Assembly: GCA_028723455.1 (NCBI GenBank)
Contig: JAQYEW010000058.1
Coordinates: 1-45,060 of the forward strand
Length of the DNA: 45,060 nucleotides
Source of the DNA: Prevotellaceae bacterium
GTDB taxonomy: Bacteria > Bacteroidota > Bacteroidia > Bacteroidales > Bacteroidaceae
Direction of reading: 5' to 3'
Every line of letters begins with the position of its first letter. Position 1 is the stretch's first letter. Position numbers and translations under genes: made by a program. Shown here one piece after another: positions 8,332 through 15,690 of the stretch. The notes below the pieces were generated by a model that was not told the DNA's origin, ran no database searches, and saw only the letters and a list, made by a program, of their open reading frames with translations.

Positions 8332-9558
8332 ATGAACAAAAAGAAAATAATAATAGCCGAAATTAAGGAAGAGGGATCTACGAATGGAGTTTCTAGATAT
8401 ATTGAAATGCTTCGAGAAGGACTATACTCTGAGAATTTTGAAATTGTGTGTCTAGTGTTTATTTTCTCCACAATGATTAGATTACACAAGCATATCAAAC
8501 ACCAAAACTACACAGAAATAATAATACCGTTACCAATAAATCCGCATACCATTAATAAAAGCTATTGGAACGACGAATACAATCACATAGTTTCATACAT
8601 TCTAAGAAACGAATTAATGGGGAAATTTATTTTTCACATTCAAACGATGAATCTTATACAACTCGCCATCTATCTACGAGCAAATTATGACTGCAAGATT
8701 GTATCACATATTCACTGCATTCCCTGGAAATATTTATACGAAGATAATAAAAGGCATTTCAACCATATTTTTAAGAGAATTTATATAGAAGAAGATACTG
8801 ATGATAACTATTTTAAAACATTCACTATAGAAGAAGAATATCTCATTTGCTCCAAGTCTGATGCTATAATATGCGTAACAAAAAGTTCAAAAAATTACTA
8901 TGAAACTTACCTTCATACATGTCCTGAAAAAGTCCATTTTATTCCCAATGGACTAAAGGACAGATGCGAAAACCAGGTTCTTTTTGAAGATATTACGAAG
9001 AAAAATCCTATCTGTATTTTATATGTAGGAACAGTATCTAAGGCCAAGGGGGTTCATCTTTTACTAGAAGCACTAAATATAATTGAGTCCAAAGGGTATA
9101 ACTTTGAATTAATCATAGCAGGGAAAATAACAGAAGAAATGAAAAAGGAAATAAAAAGAAAACCCAAACTTAAAATAAAATTGTTAGGGCAGGTTAGTTT
9201 TGACACACTTTGCAGCCTATACAAAAAGGCACATATTGGAGTCATAACATCATTGTTTGAACAATGTAGTTATGTAGCAATAGAGATGTCTATGTTTGCC
9301 CTTCCAACTGTTTATTCTGGTATAGAAGAACTTCATGAGATTTTCGACAAGAATGCTGGCATGTTCATTCCTGCTTTATATAATACAAACACAGGGCTGA
9401 CTCTTGATAAAAAAGTTTTAGCTAGCAAAATTGAATTGCTCATAAACTCACCTTTTCTCAGGCGTAAAATTGGGCAAATAGAACGAACGAAATATTTACA
9501 AGAATTTACTCTTGAAAAAATGATCAACAGAACCATAAAAGTTTATAATAGTTTATAA
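8332..9558 (+). CDS. Family 4-type glycosyltransferase in the export cassette
   Basis: The protein has 408 residues from the ATG at 8332 (MNKKKIIIAEIKEEGSTNGV). An upstream ATG at 8317 would add five residues; the later one gives the usual first beta strand. It has the two-Rossmann GT-B layout. The N-terminal half contains VSRYIEMLREGL and HIHCIPWK. The C-terminal half contains ILYVGTVSKAKGVHLLLEAL (the donor-domain glycine/lysine loop), ELIIAGK and the EQCSYVAIEMSMFALPTV E-x7-E region of GT4 enzymes. It would transfer a sugar from a nucleotide donor. GT4 enzymes of this kind occur beside GG-leader peptide genes in Bacteroidales (the group I recall as TIGR04157-like), so a role in modifying the exported cargo is plausible. 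Surface glycan synthesis remains an alternative. It is strongly AT-rich, and the GT2 gene follows 2 bp later. Confidence 0.85.
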   Translation: MNKKKIIIAEIKEEGSTNGVSRYIEMLREGLYSENFEIVCLVFIFSTMIRLHKHIKHQNYTEIIIPLPINPHTINKSYWNDEYNHIVSYILRNELMGKFIFHIQTMNLIQLAIYLRANYDCKIVSHIHCIPWKYLYEDNKRHFNHIFKRIYIEEDTDDNYFKTFTIEEEYLICSKSDAIICVTKSSKNYYETYLHTCPEKVHFIPNGLKDRCENQVLFEDITKKNPICILYVGTVSKAKGVHLLLEALNIIESKGYNFELIIAGKITEEMKKEIKRKPKLKIKLLGQVSFDTLCSLYKKAHIGVITSLFEQCSYVAIEMSMFALPTVYSGIEELHEIFDKNAGMFIPALYNTNTGLTLDKKVLASKIELLINSPFLRRKIGQIERTKYLQEFTLEKMINRTIKVYNSL

Positions 9559-9560
9559 AA

Positions 9561-10415
9561 ATGAGTACGCCAGTTATCAGCATCGTTATGCCATTCTACA
9601 ATTCGGAGAAACATATCAAAGAGTCTCTAAAAAGTATTGTCGAACAATCATATAAGGATATTGAAATTATACTTATCAATGATGGGTCTTCCGATAATTC
9701 TATCAAAATTATAGAATCATTTAATGACAAGCGAATTAAAGTGATTCACAATCGACACGACTTTATTTCATCCTTAAACCTTGGCTTAGAGACTGCCGTC
9801 GGAAAATACATTGCCAGAATGGATTCCGATGATATTATGCACCCTGATAGGCTCCTCGTCCAACATCGTATTATGGAACAAGATGAAAACATTGATTTTT
9901 GTTCAACTTGGTGTATCTTCTTTGATGACATGACATGTAAAGCATCACCGTATCGTACACTCTACGGAAAGATTGACTCTCCATTGGTTAAATTACTAAA
10001 AAATAACATCTTTGTCCATTCAAGTATGATGTTTAGAAGGGATTTTGTCAACAAAAAAAGACTTAGATACCAAAATTACAAGTACGCTGAAGATTATAAA
10101 CTATGGGTAGAAGCTGCTAAGCTTGGAGCAAGATTTTTTATAGAGCCTCAATTTCTGCTATATTACCGAACCCACACAGAGCAGGTTAGCAATAAATATT
10201 GCGTAGAACAAGAACAATGTAGCTTACAAATAAGAGAAGAAATTCTTCATTATTTGTATCCAAGAATGCCCCCAAAATTACAACAACTCAACAACAGCAT
10301 AAAAGCAATTGAAAAAGATGGTATAGTCAAAATAGACTATCGCCTTATGACTATTTATAACATGATAAAGCTTTACAAGCACAAACTTAATTATTTAAAA
10401 AATGAAAAAACTTAA
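9561..10415 (+). CDS. Family 2 glycosyltransferase in the export cassette
   Basis: The 284-residue GT-A protein starts ISIVMPFYNSEKHIKESLKS and contains IEIILINDGSSDNS and the metal- and nucleotide-binding ARMDSDDIMHPDRL, all hallmarks of GT2. Later WVEAAKLGARFFIEPQFLLY and the RTHTEQVSNKY region match the acceptor part of this family. It follows the GT4 gene by 2 bp, and its last 14 nt overlap the start of the GG-leader gene, so translation of enzyme and presumed substrate is probably coupled. The tight link to the cargo gene is the main reason to suspect that the cargo, rather than a surface polysaccharide, is the acceptor. There is no membrane segment. Family is certain, acceptor inferred. 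Confidence 0.9.
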   Translation: MSTPVISIVMPFYNSEKHIKESLKSIVEQSYKDIEIILINDGSSDNSIKIIESFNDKRIKVIHNRHDFISSLNLGLETAVGKYIARMDSDDIMHPDRLLVQHRIMEQDENIDFCSTWCIFFDDMTCKASPYRTLYGKIDSPLVKLLKNNIFVHSSMMFRRDFVNKKRLRYQNYKYAEDYKLWVEAAKLGARFFIEPQFLLYYRTHTEQVSNKYCVEQEQCSLQIREEILHYLYPRMPPKLQQLNNSIKAIEKDGIVKIDYRLMTIYNMIKLYKHKLNYLKNEKT

Positions 10416-11022
10416 AAAAGAGCATCTGGCTGATTTGCGGATGAAGATGAAAGTGATGTCCCCTAGTGAAATGATGACCTTTGTCGGAGGAAAGAGATAC
10501 GAATTTGATCGTATGGGTAATCTAATAGGAACAGAAGATCCCCAACAAGGACAAAAGGACAATGTTATTATTATTGGAGATCAACAATTCCAACTTGATG
10601 GAGACTTGGGAGATATCTCTCAAGAAAGTGGTGTTTCTTTCTCAGGCCAGAATGTTTCATCTGGACTATTTATGTTCCTTGCAGATAATACTGATGTTGA
10701 ATGGGCATATGGATTTAACGAGAATAAAGAAGGAGGGGCCTTAATGACATCACATGACAAAAACAGTGTGCGACTAAAAAGTGGATTCTTCTCTGGATAT
10801 GATAGTTGCGTCCATAACCACGCACAAACGATGTCTGGTTTAGGATACCCTGGCTATCAAGTAGAGGAGTATAATGATCTTCCTAGTAGCAGCGATATAA
10901 AAACAACCAAGCACTATGGAATAAAAAATAACTATGTGTATAACGAAATTTCTGGAAAATGGAAGAAATACGACGAATACACACAAACTCAAGAAGACTA
11001 TTATGACAAAGAAATGAAATAA
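10402..11022 (+). CDS. GG-leader secreted protein with JAB-like (JAMM) toxin/protease domain
   Basis: The 206-residue protein has two parts. The first 30 residues form a class-II-like leader: a basic start MKKLKKEHLADLR, then MSPSEMMTFVGG with Gly29-Gly30 as the expected C39 cleavage site. The C-terminal part (about 85-193) resembles the JAB-like toxin domain found at the ends of Bacteroidetes Rhs proteins: LADNTDVEWAYGF with Glu100, ALMTSHDKNS, VHNHAQ with His138 and His140, PSSSD with Ser162 and Asp165, and a closing YVYNEISGKWKKYDE. Glu, HxH and SxxD are the JAMM zinc-protease set, though the HxH-to-Ser gap is longer than in classic JAMM enzymes. Mature length would be 176 residues. It overlaps the GT2 gene by 14 nt and is probably the substrate of the C39 transporter. 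Activity and target are not shown. Confidence 0.75.
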   Translation: MKKLKKEHLADLRMKMKVMSPSEMMTFVGGKRYEFDRMGNLIGTEDPQQGQKDNVIIIGDQQFQLDGDLGDISQESGVSFSGQNVSSGLFMFLADNTDVEWAYGFNENKEGGALMTSHDKNSVRLKSGFFSGYDSCVHNHAQTMSGLGYPGYQVEEYNDLPSSSDIKTTKHYGIKNNYVYNEISGKWKKYDEYTQTQEDYYDKEMK

Positions 11023-11174
11023 CCTTATGGGATTATCTTCCTTGTAATAGAACGTTATGTCTCTACCAATCAACACACATAATGCTTCTCTATATTTAAA
11101 TTCAAATTACGTAGGGTTTGCATTATGGTGTGTTGCAACACCTTTCCTGATAAACACACAAAAATCCATCTATT

Positions 11175-12125
11175 ATGAAGAACAATCTTTTTAAAATTAC
11201 GCTATCCCTTCTGTTCGCAGCCTCTTTTTCTCCCTGGGCAACGGGGCAAGATAATAATGCCGCCCGACTGCTTTTTATGGACGTCAATGAAATGTGGGGG
11301 AAATATTGCGGCAAGGACACTGTGGACATGGAGCTTATCAACGAATACTTTCGCGACACGGTATCCGTTGAAGAAATGAAACTCGCTTTTGAGAAGTACA
11401 AAGACGCTTCTGCGCCCAAGCATGTTTTTTCGGCATACGACTCCATCATCCATTGCCCCATAGGCACGGGTATCGTGCTTAGGTCGCCACTCGATGATAA
11501 AAGAAAGAAAAAAACAGAAACACTCCAGAACGTATGGGCGTGGTTTGGCTACTTCGCACTGGCCGACGTGTACGATAGTAAGGGAAAGCCACAGGAGAAA
11601 ATACGGGAAACATGGAGAAAAGAGAAACTGCAAGGCGATTTCGTAAGCATGAAAGGACCCCGGAAGTACATGGGCTACACGGTTTCGCCGCTCGTCTATG
11701 CGGAAAGGTACGAGAACGGCAAACCCATAAAGCGGTCGGGCTTCCGCAACGGCCATGCCGACTTCTTCTCGTATGCGCAACGTACAAAACAGGTCTTTGA
11801 CGGCGAATGGTACGACTACGTGAGTGACGGAAGCCGCCTGTTGGGTCTGCTGGTCAGCATCAACACCTCCATGAGTTCCGCACAGCAGGAAAGAACGTTC
11901 CCCGTCCTGCTTTATGAAAGACACGGCGGTTATTCGCTGGAACTACTGACAAACAACCCGGACGAACATACGGCAAACGGATTCAATAAGCTCAAGCGTA
12001 TGGTGGCCGACCTTCCGCCGAGGGCGATCAAGCCCTACTACACGTCCGACTTCAGGGTCCTGCCCGGGCGTTTCTACCAGGTAACGGTGAATGCCGACGG
12101 CATTTTCATCAAGGACTATCTTTGA
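11175..12125 (+). CDS. Secreted protein of unknown function following the JAB-domain gene
   Basis: The 316-residue protein starts MKNNLFKITLSLLFAASFSP, a clear Sec signal peptide with likely cleavage near ATGQ-D. The mature part is rich in aromatic and charged residues, has two cysteines (KYCGKD, IIHCPIG), and ends in LPGRFYQVTVNADGIFIKDYL, which looks like beta strands. I recognise no family or catalytic motif. It is 152 bp after the JAB-domain gene on the same strand. It is clearly more GC-rich than the cassette genes before it, so it may not belong to the same transfer event. A periplasmic immunity or partner role for the exported JAB protein is a guess from position only. A strong inverted repeat follows its stop codon. 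Confidence 0.65.
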   Translation: MKNNLFKITLSLLFAASFSPWATGQDNNAARLLFMDVNEMWGKYCGKDTVDMELINEYFRDTVSVEEMKLAFEKYKDASAPKHVFSAYDSIIHCPIGTGIVLRSPLDDKRKKKTETLQNVWAWFGYFALADVYDSKGKPQEKIRETWRKEKLQGDFVSMKGPRKYMGYTVSPLVYAERYENGKPIKRSGFRNGHADFFSYAQRTKQVFDGEWYDYVSDGSRLLGLLVSINTSMSSAQQERTFPVLLYERHGGYSLELLTNNPDEHTANGFNKLKRMVADLPPRAIKPYYTSDFRVLPGRFYQVTVNADGIFIKDYL

Positions 12126-12137
12126 AGCGCAAACTAC

Positions 12138-12199
12138 CCTTTTGTCGGGAAAAGCGTGTTTTCAATGTCAATATGACAAACCGCAAACCCGACAAAAGG
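12138..12199 (+). terminator. Inverted repeat after the secreted-protein gene
   Basis: CCTTTTGTCGGG at 12138-12149 pairs exactly with CCCGACAAAAGG at 12188-12199 across a 38-nt loop that itself contains TGTCAATATGACA. It begins 13 nt after the stop codon of the secreted protein and could end that transcript. The T-run is weak (GGTTCTTTG). Confidence 0.5.
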
Positions 12200-12388
12200 C
12201 GGTTCTTTGAAATACCTTTCGCCCCGGACGATTTTAAGGGCAGAAATCGGAGGCAAGTCGGATGCTGATATTCAACGGAATAGGAATATCGTCAGGGAAA
12301 ATCCGGGCAAAAGGAGGCGGAAATGGCATGAAAACAAGCCGCTGAGTGCCGAAAAACAAAGCGTAGAAAGGAGAAAAACATACCGTTA

Positions 12389-12422
12389 GTCGGGACAAAA
12401 CATCTATATGCTTTGTCCCGAC
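12389..12422. terminator. Hairpin GTCGGGACAAA / TTTGTCCCGAC
   Basis: Perfect 11-bp arms at 12389-12399 and 12412-12422 surround a 12-nt loop. No T-tract follows, so it may be a factor-dependent terminator, an RNA element or a repeat. Its core resembles the hairpin at 26287-26322. Confidence 0.5.
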
Positions 12423-12457
12423 GACGTATTCATGCTGCACGAGAGCGGCATCAGGCT

Positions 12458-12480
12458 CTCCTTTTTCTTCTAAAAAGGAG
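12458..12480. repeat. Short hairpin CTCCTTTTT / AAAAAGGAG
   Basis: Nine-bp perfect arms (12458-12466 and 12472-12480) surround a 5-nt loop, followed by more A-rich sequence. It may be a minor terminator on either strand; no gene assignment is possible. Confidence 0.4.
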
Positions 12481-12666
12481 AAAAAAGGACGTGGATTTGC
12501 GGAGTCAGGAAGACAGGAATAACGGCACTTCTGCATCAAAACGTCAAAACCGCCACACGAACCAGGCAGACACGGATCAGAAACAAAAAGACGCAGGGTC
12601 CGTGGTGCGTCAAGGCGAAAGAACTAAAAAACGCCTTTTATAATAAGGTATAATAAAAAAAAGTCC

Positions 12667-12674
12667 TATCTTTG
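12667..12674 (+). promoter_or_regulatory. -7 box (TATCTTTG) of topA-aroK
   Basis: It matches TAnnTTTG exactly. Transcription would begin at about 12678-12682, almost on the ATG at 12683. This supports the in-frame ATG at 12704 as the real topA start with a leader of about 25 nt, unless the mRNA is leaderless. Confidence 0.75.
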
Positions 12675-12703
12675 CCCCCGAAATGACAAAAACAAGCGAA
12701 AGC

Positions 12704-15040
12704 ATGAAAGATAATCTGGTAATCGTGGAGAGCCCTGCCAAGGCCAAAACGATCGAGAAATTTCTGGGCGAGGACTACAAGGTGATGTCCAGTTACGGAC
12801 ATATCCGCGACCTGAAGAAGCGTTCCTTCAGCATCGATACGGACACCTTCCTGCCGCAATACGAGATTCCCGGCGACAAGAAAAAGATTGTGGACGAGCT
12901 GAAAAAGCTCTCCAAGAGCGCCCGACGCGTGTGGCTGGCATCCGATGAAGACCGTGAGGGAGAGGCCATCAGCTGGCACTTGAAGGAGGTGCTGGGGCTG
13001 GACCCCGCGACCACCAAGCGCATCGTCTTCCACGAGATTACCGAGACGGCCATCAAGGAGGCCATCCAACACCCCCGCGACATCGACCAGAACCTGGTGG
13101 ACGCACAGCAGGCGCGCCGTGTATTGGACCGCATGGTGGGCTTCAAGCTGAGTCCCATCCTGTGGCGTAAGGTGAAGCCCTCGCTCAGCGCAGGACGTGT
13201 GCAGAGCGTGGCCGTAAGGCTGATCGTAGAGCGCGAGCGCGAAGTGCAGGCCTTCCAGGGAGCGGACAGCTACCGCGTAACGGCCGAGCTGCTGAACGCC
13301 ACGGGACAAACGGTAAAGGCCGAATTGGACAAGAAGTTCGACACGGAGGAGGAGGCCAAGAACTTCCTGGAGCAGTGCGCCCAAAGCACACTGACCATCG
13401 ACGACATCCAAACACGCCCCCTGACACGCACACCCGCAGCGCCCTTCACCACCTCCACCCTGCAACAGGAGGCCGCCCACAAACTGGGCTTCACCGTCAA
13501 GCAGACGATGATGGTGGCACAGCGTCTGTATGAAAGCGGACGCATCACCTACATGCGTACGGACAGCACGAACCTCTCCTCGCTCTGCCTGGGAACCAGC
13601 AAGGCCTACGTAACGGAGACCATGGGCACAGAGTACGTGAAGACCCGCCAGTACCACACCCACAGCAAGGGAGCGCAGGAGGCCCACGAGGCCATCCGCC
13701 CCACCTACATGAACACGCCCCAAATCGAGGGTACGCCCCAGGAACGCCACCTCTATGAACTGATATGGAAGCGCACCATCGCCAGCCAGATGGCCGACGC
13801 GCAACTGCTGAAGACCACAGCCACCATTGCCGTCTCGGGCACCGACCGCCACTTCTTGGCCACGGGCGAGGTGGTGAAATTCGACGGTTTCCTGCGCGTC
13901 TACCGCGAAAGCGACGACGAGGGCAATGAAGCACGCGCCAGCGAGGGCGAGCTGCCCCAATTAAGCGTCGGCGAGGAGATGCAACGCCAGGAAGTGTTGG
14001 CCACACAGCGTTTTGCCCAGCGACCCCCGCGCTACAACGAAGCCAGCCTGGTGAAGAAACTGGAGGAACTGGGCATCGGACGCCCCAGCACCTATGCCAC
14101 CACCATCACCACCATCCAGCAACGGGAATACGTGGTGAAGGGCGACAAGCCCGGCGAGAGCGTGCCCTACGTCCAGCTGTCGCTGAAGGGCAAGCAGGTG
14201 AAGCGTACACAGAAGAAGATGACCGTGGGCGCCGAGCGCGGCAAACTGCTGCCCACAGACGTGGGCACCGTGGTTACGGACTTCCTGATGCAGAGCTTTC
14301 CACACATCATGGACTATAACTTCACGGCCGACGTGGAAAAGAACTTTGACGAGATTGCCGAAGGACACGAAGTGTGGACAGACATGCTGCGCCAGTTCTA
14401 TAGCGAGTTCAACCCCCAGGTGGAAACCATCATGAACGTGCGCTCGGAACACCGCGTAGGCGAGCGTATCCTGGGCAACGAACCCAAGACGGGCCTCGTG
14501 GTGAGCGCCAAGATCGGACGCTTCGGACCCGTGGTGCAGATAGGCACGGCCGATGATGAGCAGAAGCCTCGCTTCGCCCAACTCAAAGCCGACCAGAGCC
14601 TGGAGACCATCACCCTGGAAGAGGCCTTGGAACTGTTCCGCCTGCCACGCGACCTGGGGCTGCTGGACGGGCACCTCGTTACCATCGGCACCGGACGCTT
14701 CGGCCCCTACGTGCAATACATGAAGAAATACATAAGCATCCCCAAGGACATCGACCCCCTGACCATCACACAGGACCAGGCACGCCAGCTCATAGAGAAG
14801 AAACAACAGGAGGAGGAGCAGCGCCACCTCAGGCAGTTTGCCGAGGAACCCGAACTGGAAGTGCTGAACGGACGCTACGGCCCCTACATCTGCTATAAGG
14901 GAACGAACTACCGCCTGCCCAAGAACCTCCACGAGACGGCCAAGGAACTGAGCCTGGAGCAGTGCATGGAGATTGTCAACAACGCTCCCTCACCTGACGA
15001 GAAACCCGCCCGACGCGGACGCTATAGCAAGAAATCGTGA
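12704..15040 (+). CDS. topA: DNA topoisomerase I (type IA)
   Basis: The enzyme relaxes negative supercoils by cutting and rejoining one strand. The 778-residue form from the ATG at 12704 begins MKDNLVIVESPAKAKTIEKF, the standard TopA N-terminus. The ATG at 12683 would add seven residues but sits against the promoter box. The Toprim domain carries WLASDEDREGEAISWHLKE. The active-site tyrosine is in GRITYMRTDSTNLS (Tyr near residue 283). The C-terminus has no cysteine zinc fingers. Instead it has three GRFGPYV-type repeats (AKIGRFGPVVQIG, GTGRFGPYVQYMKK, LNGRYGPYICYKG), typical of Bacteroidetes TopA. The stop codon overlaps the aroK start by one base, so the two genes are co-transcribed. Codon use is GC-rich, unlike the cassette to its left. 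Confidence 0.98.
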   Translation: MKDNLVIVESPAKAKTIEKFLGEDYKVMSSYGHIRDLKKRSFSIDTDTFLPQYEIPGDKKKIVDELKKLSKSARRVWLASDEDREGEAISWHLKEVLGLDPATTKRIVFHEITETAIKEAIQHPRDIDQNLVDAQQARRVLDRMVGFKLSPILWRKVKPSLSAGRVQSVAVRLIVEREREVQAFQGADSYRVTAELLNATGQTVKAELDKKFDTEEEAKNFLEQCAQSTLTIDDIQTRPLTRTPAAPFTTSTLQQEAAHKLGFTVKQTMMVAQRLYESGRITYMRTDSTNLSSLCLGTSKAYVTETMGTEYVKTRQYHTHSKGAQEAHEAIRPTYMNTPQIEGTPQERHLYELIWKRTIASQMADAQLLKTTATIAVSGTDRHFLATGEVVKFDGFLRVYRESDDEGNEARASEGELPQLSVGEEMQRQEVLATQRFAQRPPRYNEASLVKKLEELGIGRPSTYATTITTIQQREYVVKGDKPGESVPYVQLSLKGKQVKRTQKKMTVGAERGKLLPTDVGTVVTDFLMQSFPHIMDYNFTADVEKNFDEIAEGHEVWTDMLRQFYSEFNPQVETIMNVRSEHRVGERILGNEPKTGLVVSAKIGRFGPVVQIGTADDEQKPRFAQLKADQSLETITLEEALELFRLPRDLGLLDGHLVTIGTGRFGPYVQYMKKYISIPKDIDPLTITQDQARQLIEKKQQEEEQRHLRQFAEEPELEVLNGRYGPYICYKGTNYRLPKNLHETAKELSLEQCMEIVNNAPSPDEKPARRGRYSKKS

Positions 15041-15570
15041 TGCAAAGAATCATCCTTGTAGGCTACATGGGCAGCGGCAAGACCACCGTCGGCCGCCAGT
15101 TGGCCAAAGCCCTCGGCTTGCAGTTCTATGACCTGGACTGGTACATCGAGATGCGCTTTCACAAGCGTGTGCCCGAAATCTTCGCCGAGAAGGGAGAAGA
15201 GGGCTTCCGCGACCTGGAACGACGCATGCTGCACGAAGTGGCGGAATTTGAAAACATCGTACTCAGCTGCGGCGGTGGCACGCCCTGCTTCTTCGACAAT
15301 ATGGACTACATGAACAGCCTGGACGGCGACACCGTGTATCTGCGCTGCGACCCCAAGGTATTGGCGCAGCACCTGGGCATGGGGCGCACGGAGCGTCCGC
15401 TGATAAAAGGCAAAAGCCCCCAGGAACTGGAGCAATACATCCGCGAATCGCTTCACCAACGCGAACCGTTCTATCTCAAGGCCAAGCATGTCCTGGACGT
15501 AAGCCTGATGGACAACTACGACAAGATCAACATCACCATCGACCTGCTTCGCAAAGCGATAGGACAGTAA
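15040..15570 (+). CDS. aroK: Shikimate kinase
   Basis: Shikimate kinase phosphorylates shikimate at the 3-position in the chorismate (aromatic amino acid) pathway. The 176-residue cytoplasmic protein begins MQRIILVGYMGSGKTTVGRQ. The Walker A loop GYMGSGKTT is followed by DLDWYIE (shikimate-binding Asp near 33), FRDLERRML (Arg near 57), CGGGTP (glycine triad near 79-81) and the lid arginine in RPLIKG. Length is normal. A GTG one codon earlier is possible, but the ATG at 15040 in TGATG gives the conserved N-terminus and classic stop-start coupling with topA. No terminator hairpin is obvious after it; instead the G-free tract begins about 15 nt downstream of the stop codon. Confidence 0.97.
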   Translation: MQRIILVGYMGSGKTTVGRQLAKALGLQFYDLDWYIEMRFHKRVPEIFAEKGEEGFRDLERRMLHEVAEFENIVLSCGGGTPCFFDNMDYMNSLDGDTVYLRCDPKVLAQHLGMGRTERPLIKGKSPQELEQYIRESLHQREPFYLKAKHVLDVSLMDNYDKINITIDLLRKAIGQ

Positions 15571-15585
15571 CGGCTTGGCGCAAGC

Positions 15586-15687
15586 CCACTCACCAATCCA
15601 CCACCCACCAATCCACCAATTTACTAATTCACCAATCTACCACTCACTACTCACCACTCACTACTCACTAATCACTAACTCACTAAC
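15586..15687 (+). repeat. G-free CAT-rich irregular repeat between aroK and speA
   Basis: About 100 nt contain no G on the plus strand and consist of variants of CCACTCACTA and CCAATCCACCA, including two tandem copies of the 14-mer CCACTCACTACTCA. It reaches the speA start codon. C-rich, G-free RNA is what Rho uses as a loading site, so it may set expression between aroK and speA. A similar tract precedes recJ in the same transcriptional sense. Confidence 0.8.
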
Positions 15688-15690
15688 ATA

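Larger units (their letters stand above)
12126..12666. other. Gene-free, hairpin-rich spacer before topA
   Basis: I find no credible gene in about 540 bp; short frames in it lack any features. It holds three inverted repeats, listed separately (12138-12199, 12389-12422, 12458-12480). It marks the boundary between the AT-rich accessory block and the GC-rich housekeeping block starting with topA. Confidence 0.6.

Noticed and set aside
11130..11141. GTGTTGCAACAC palindrome before the secreted-protein gene
   Set aside because: A single 12-bp palindrome; too short to call an operator without a second copy or a known regulator.
12207..12643. Short plus-strand frames before topA
   Set aside because: They are Arg/Lys-rich translations of hairpin-rich spacer with no conserved features.
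12638..14932. Long minus-strand open frames opposite topA
   Set aside because: Their translations are Ala/Val/His/Leu-rich without family motifs, the usual by-product of GC-rich codon bias in the real gene.
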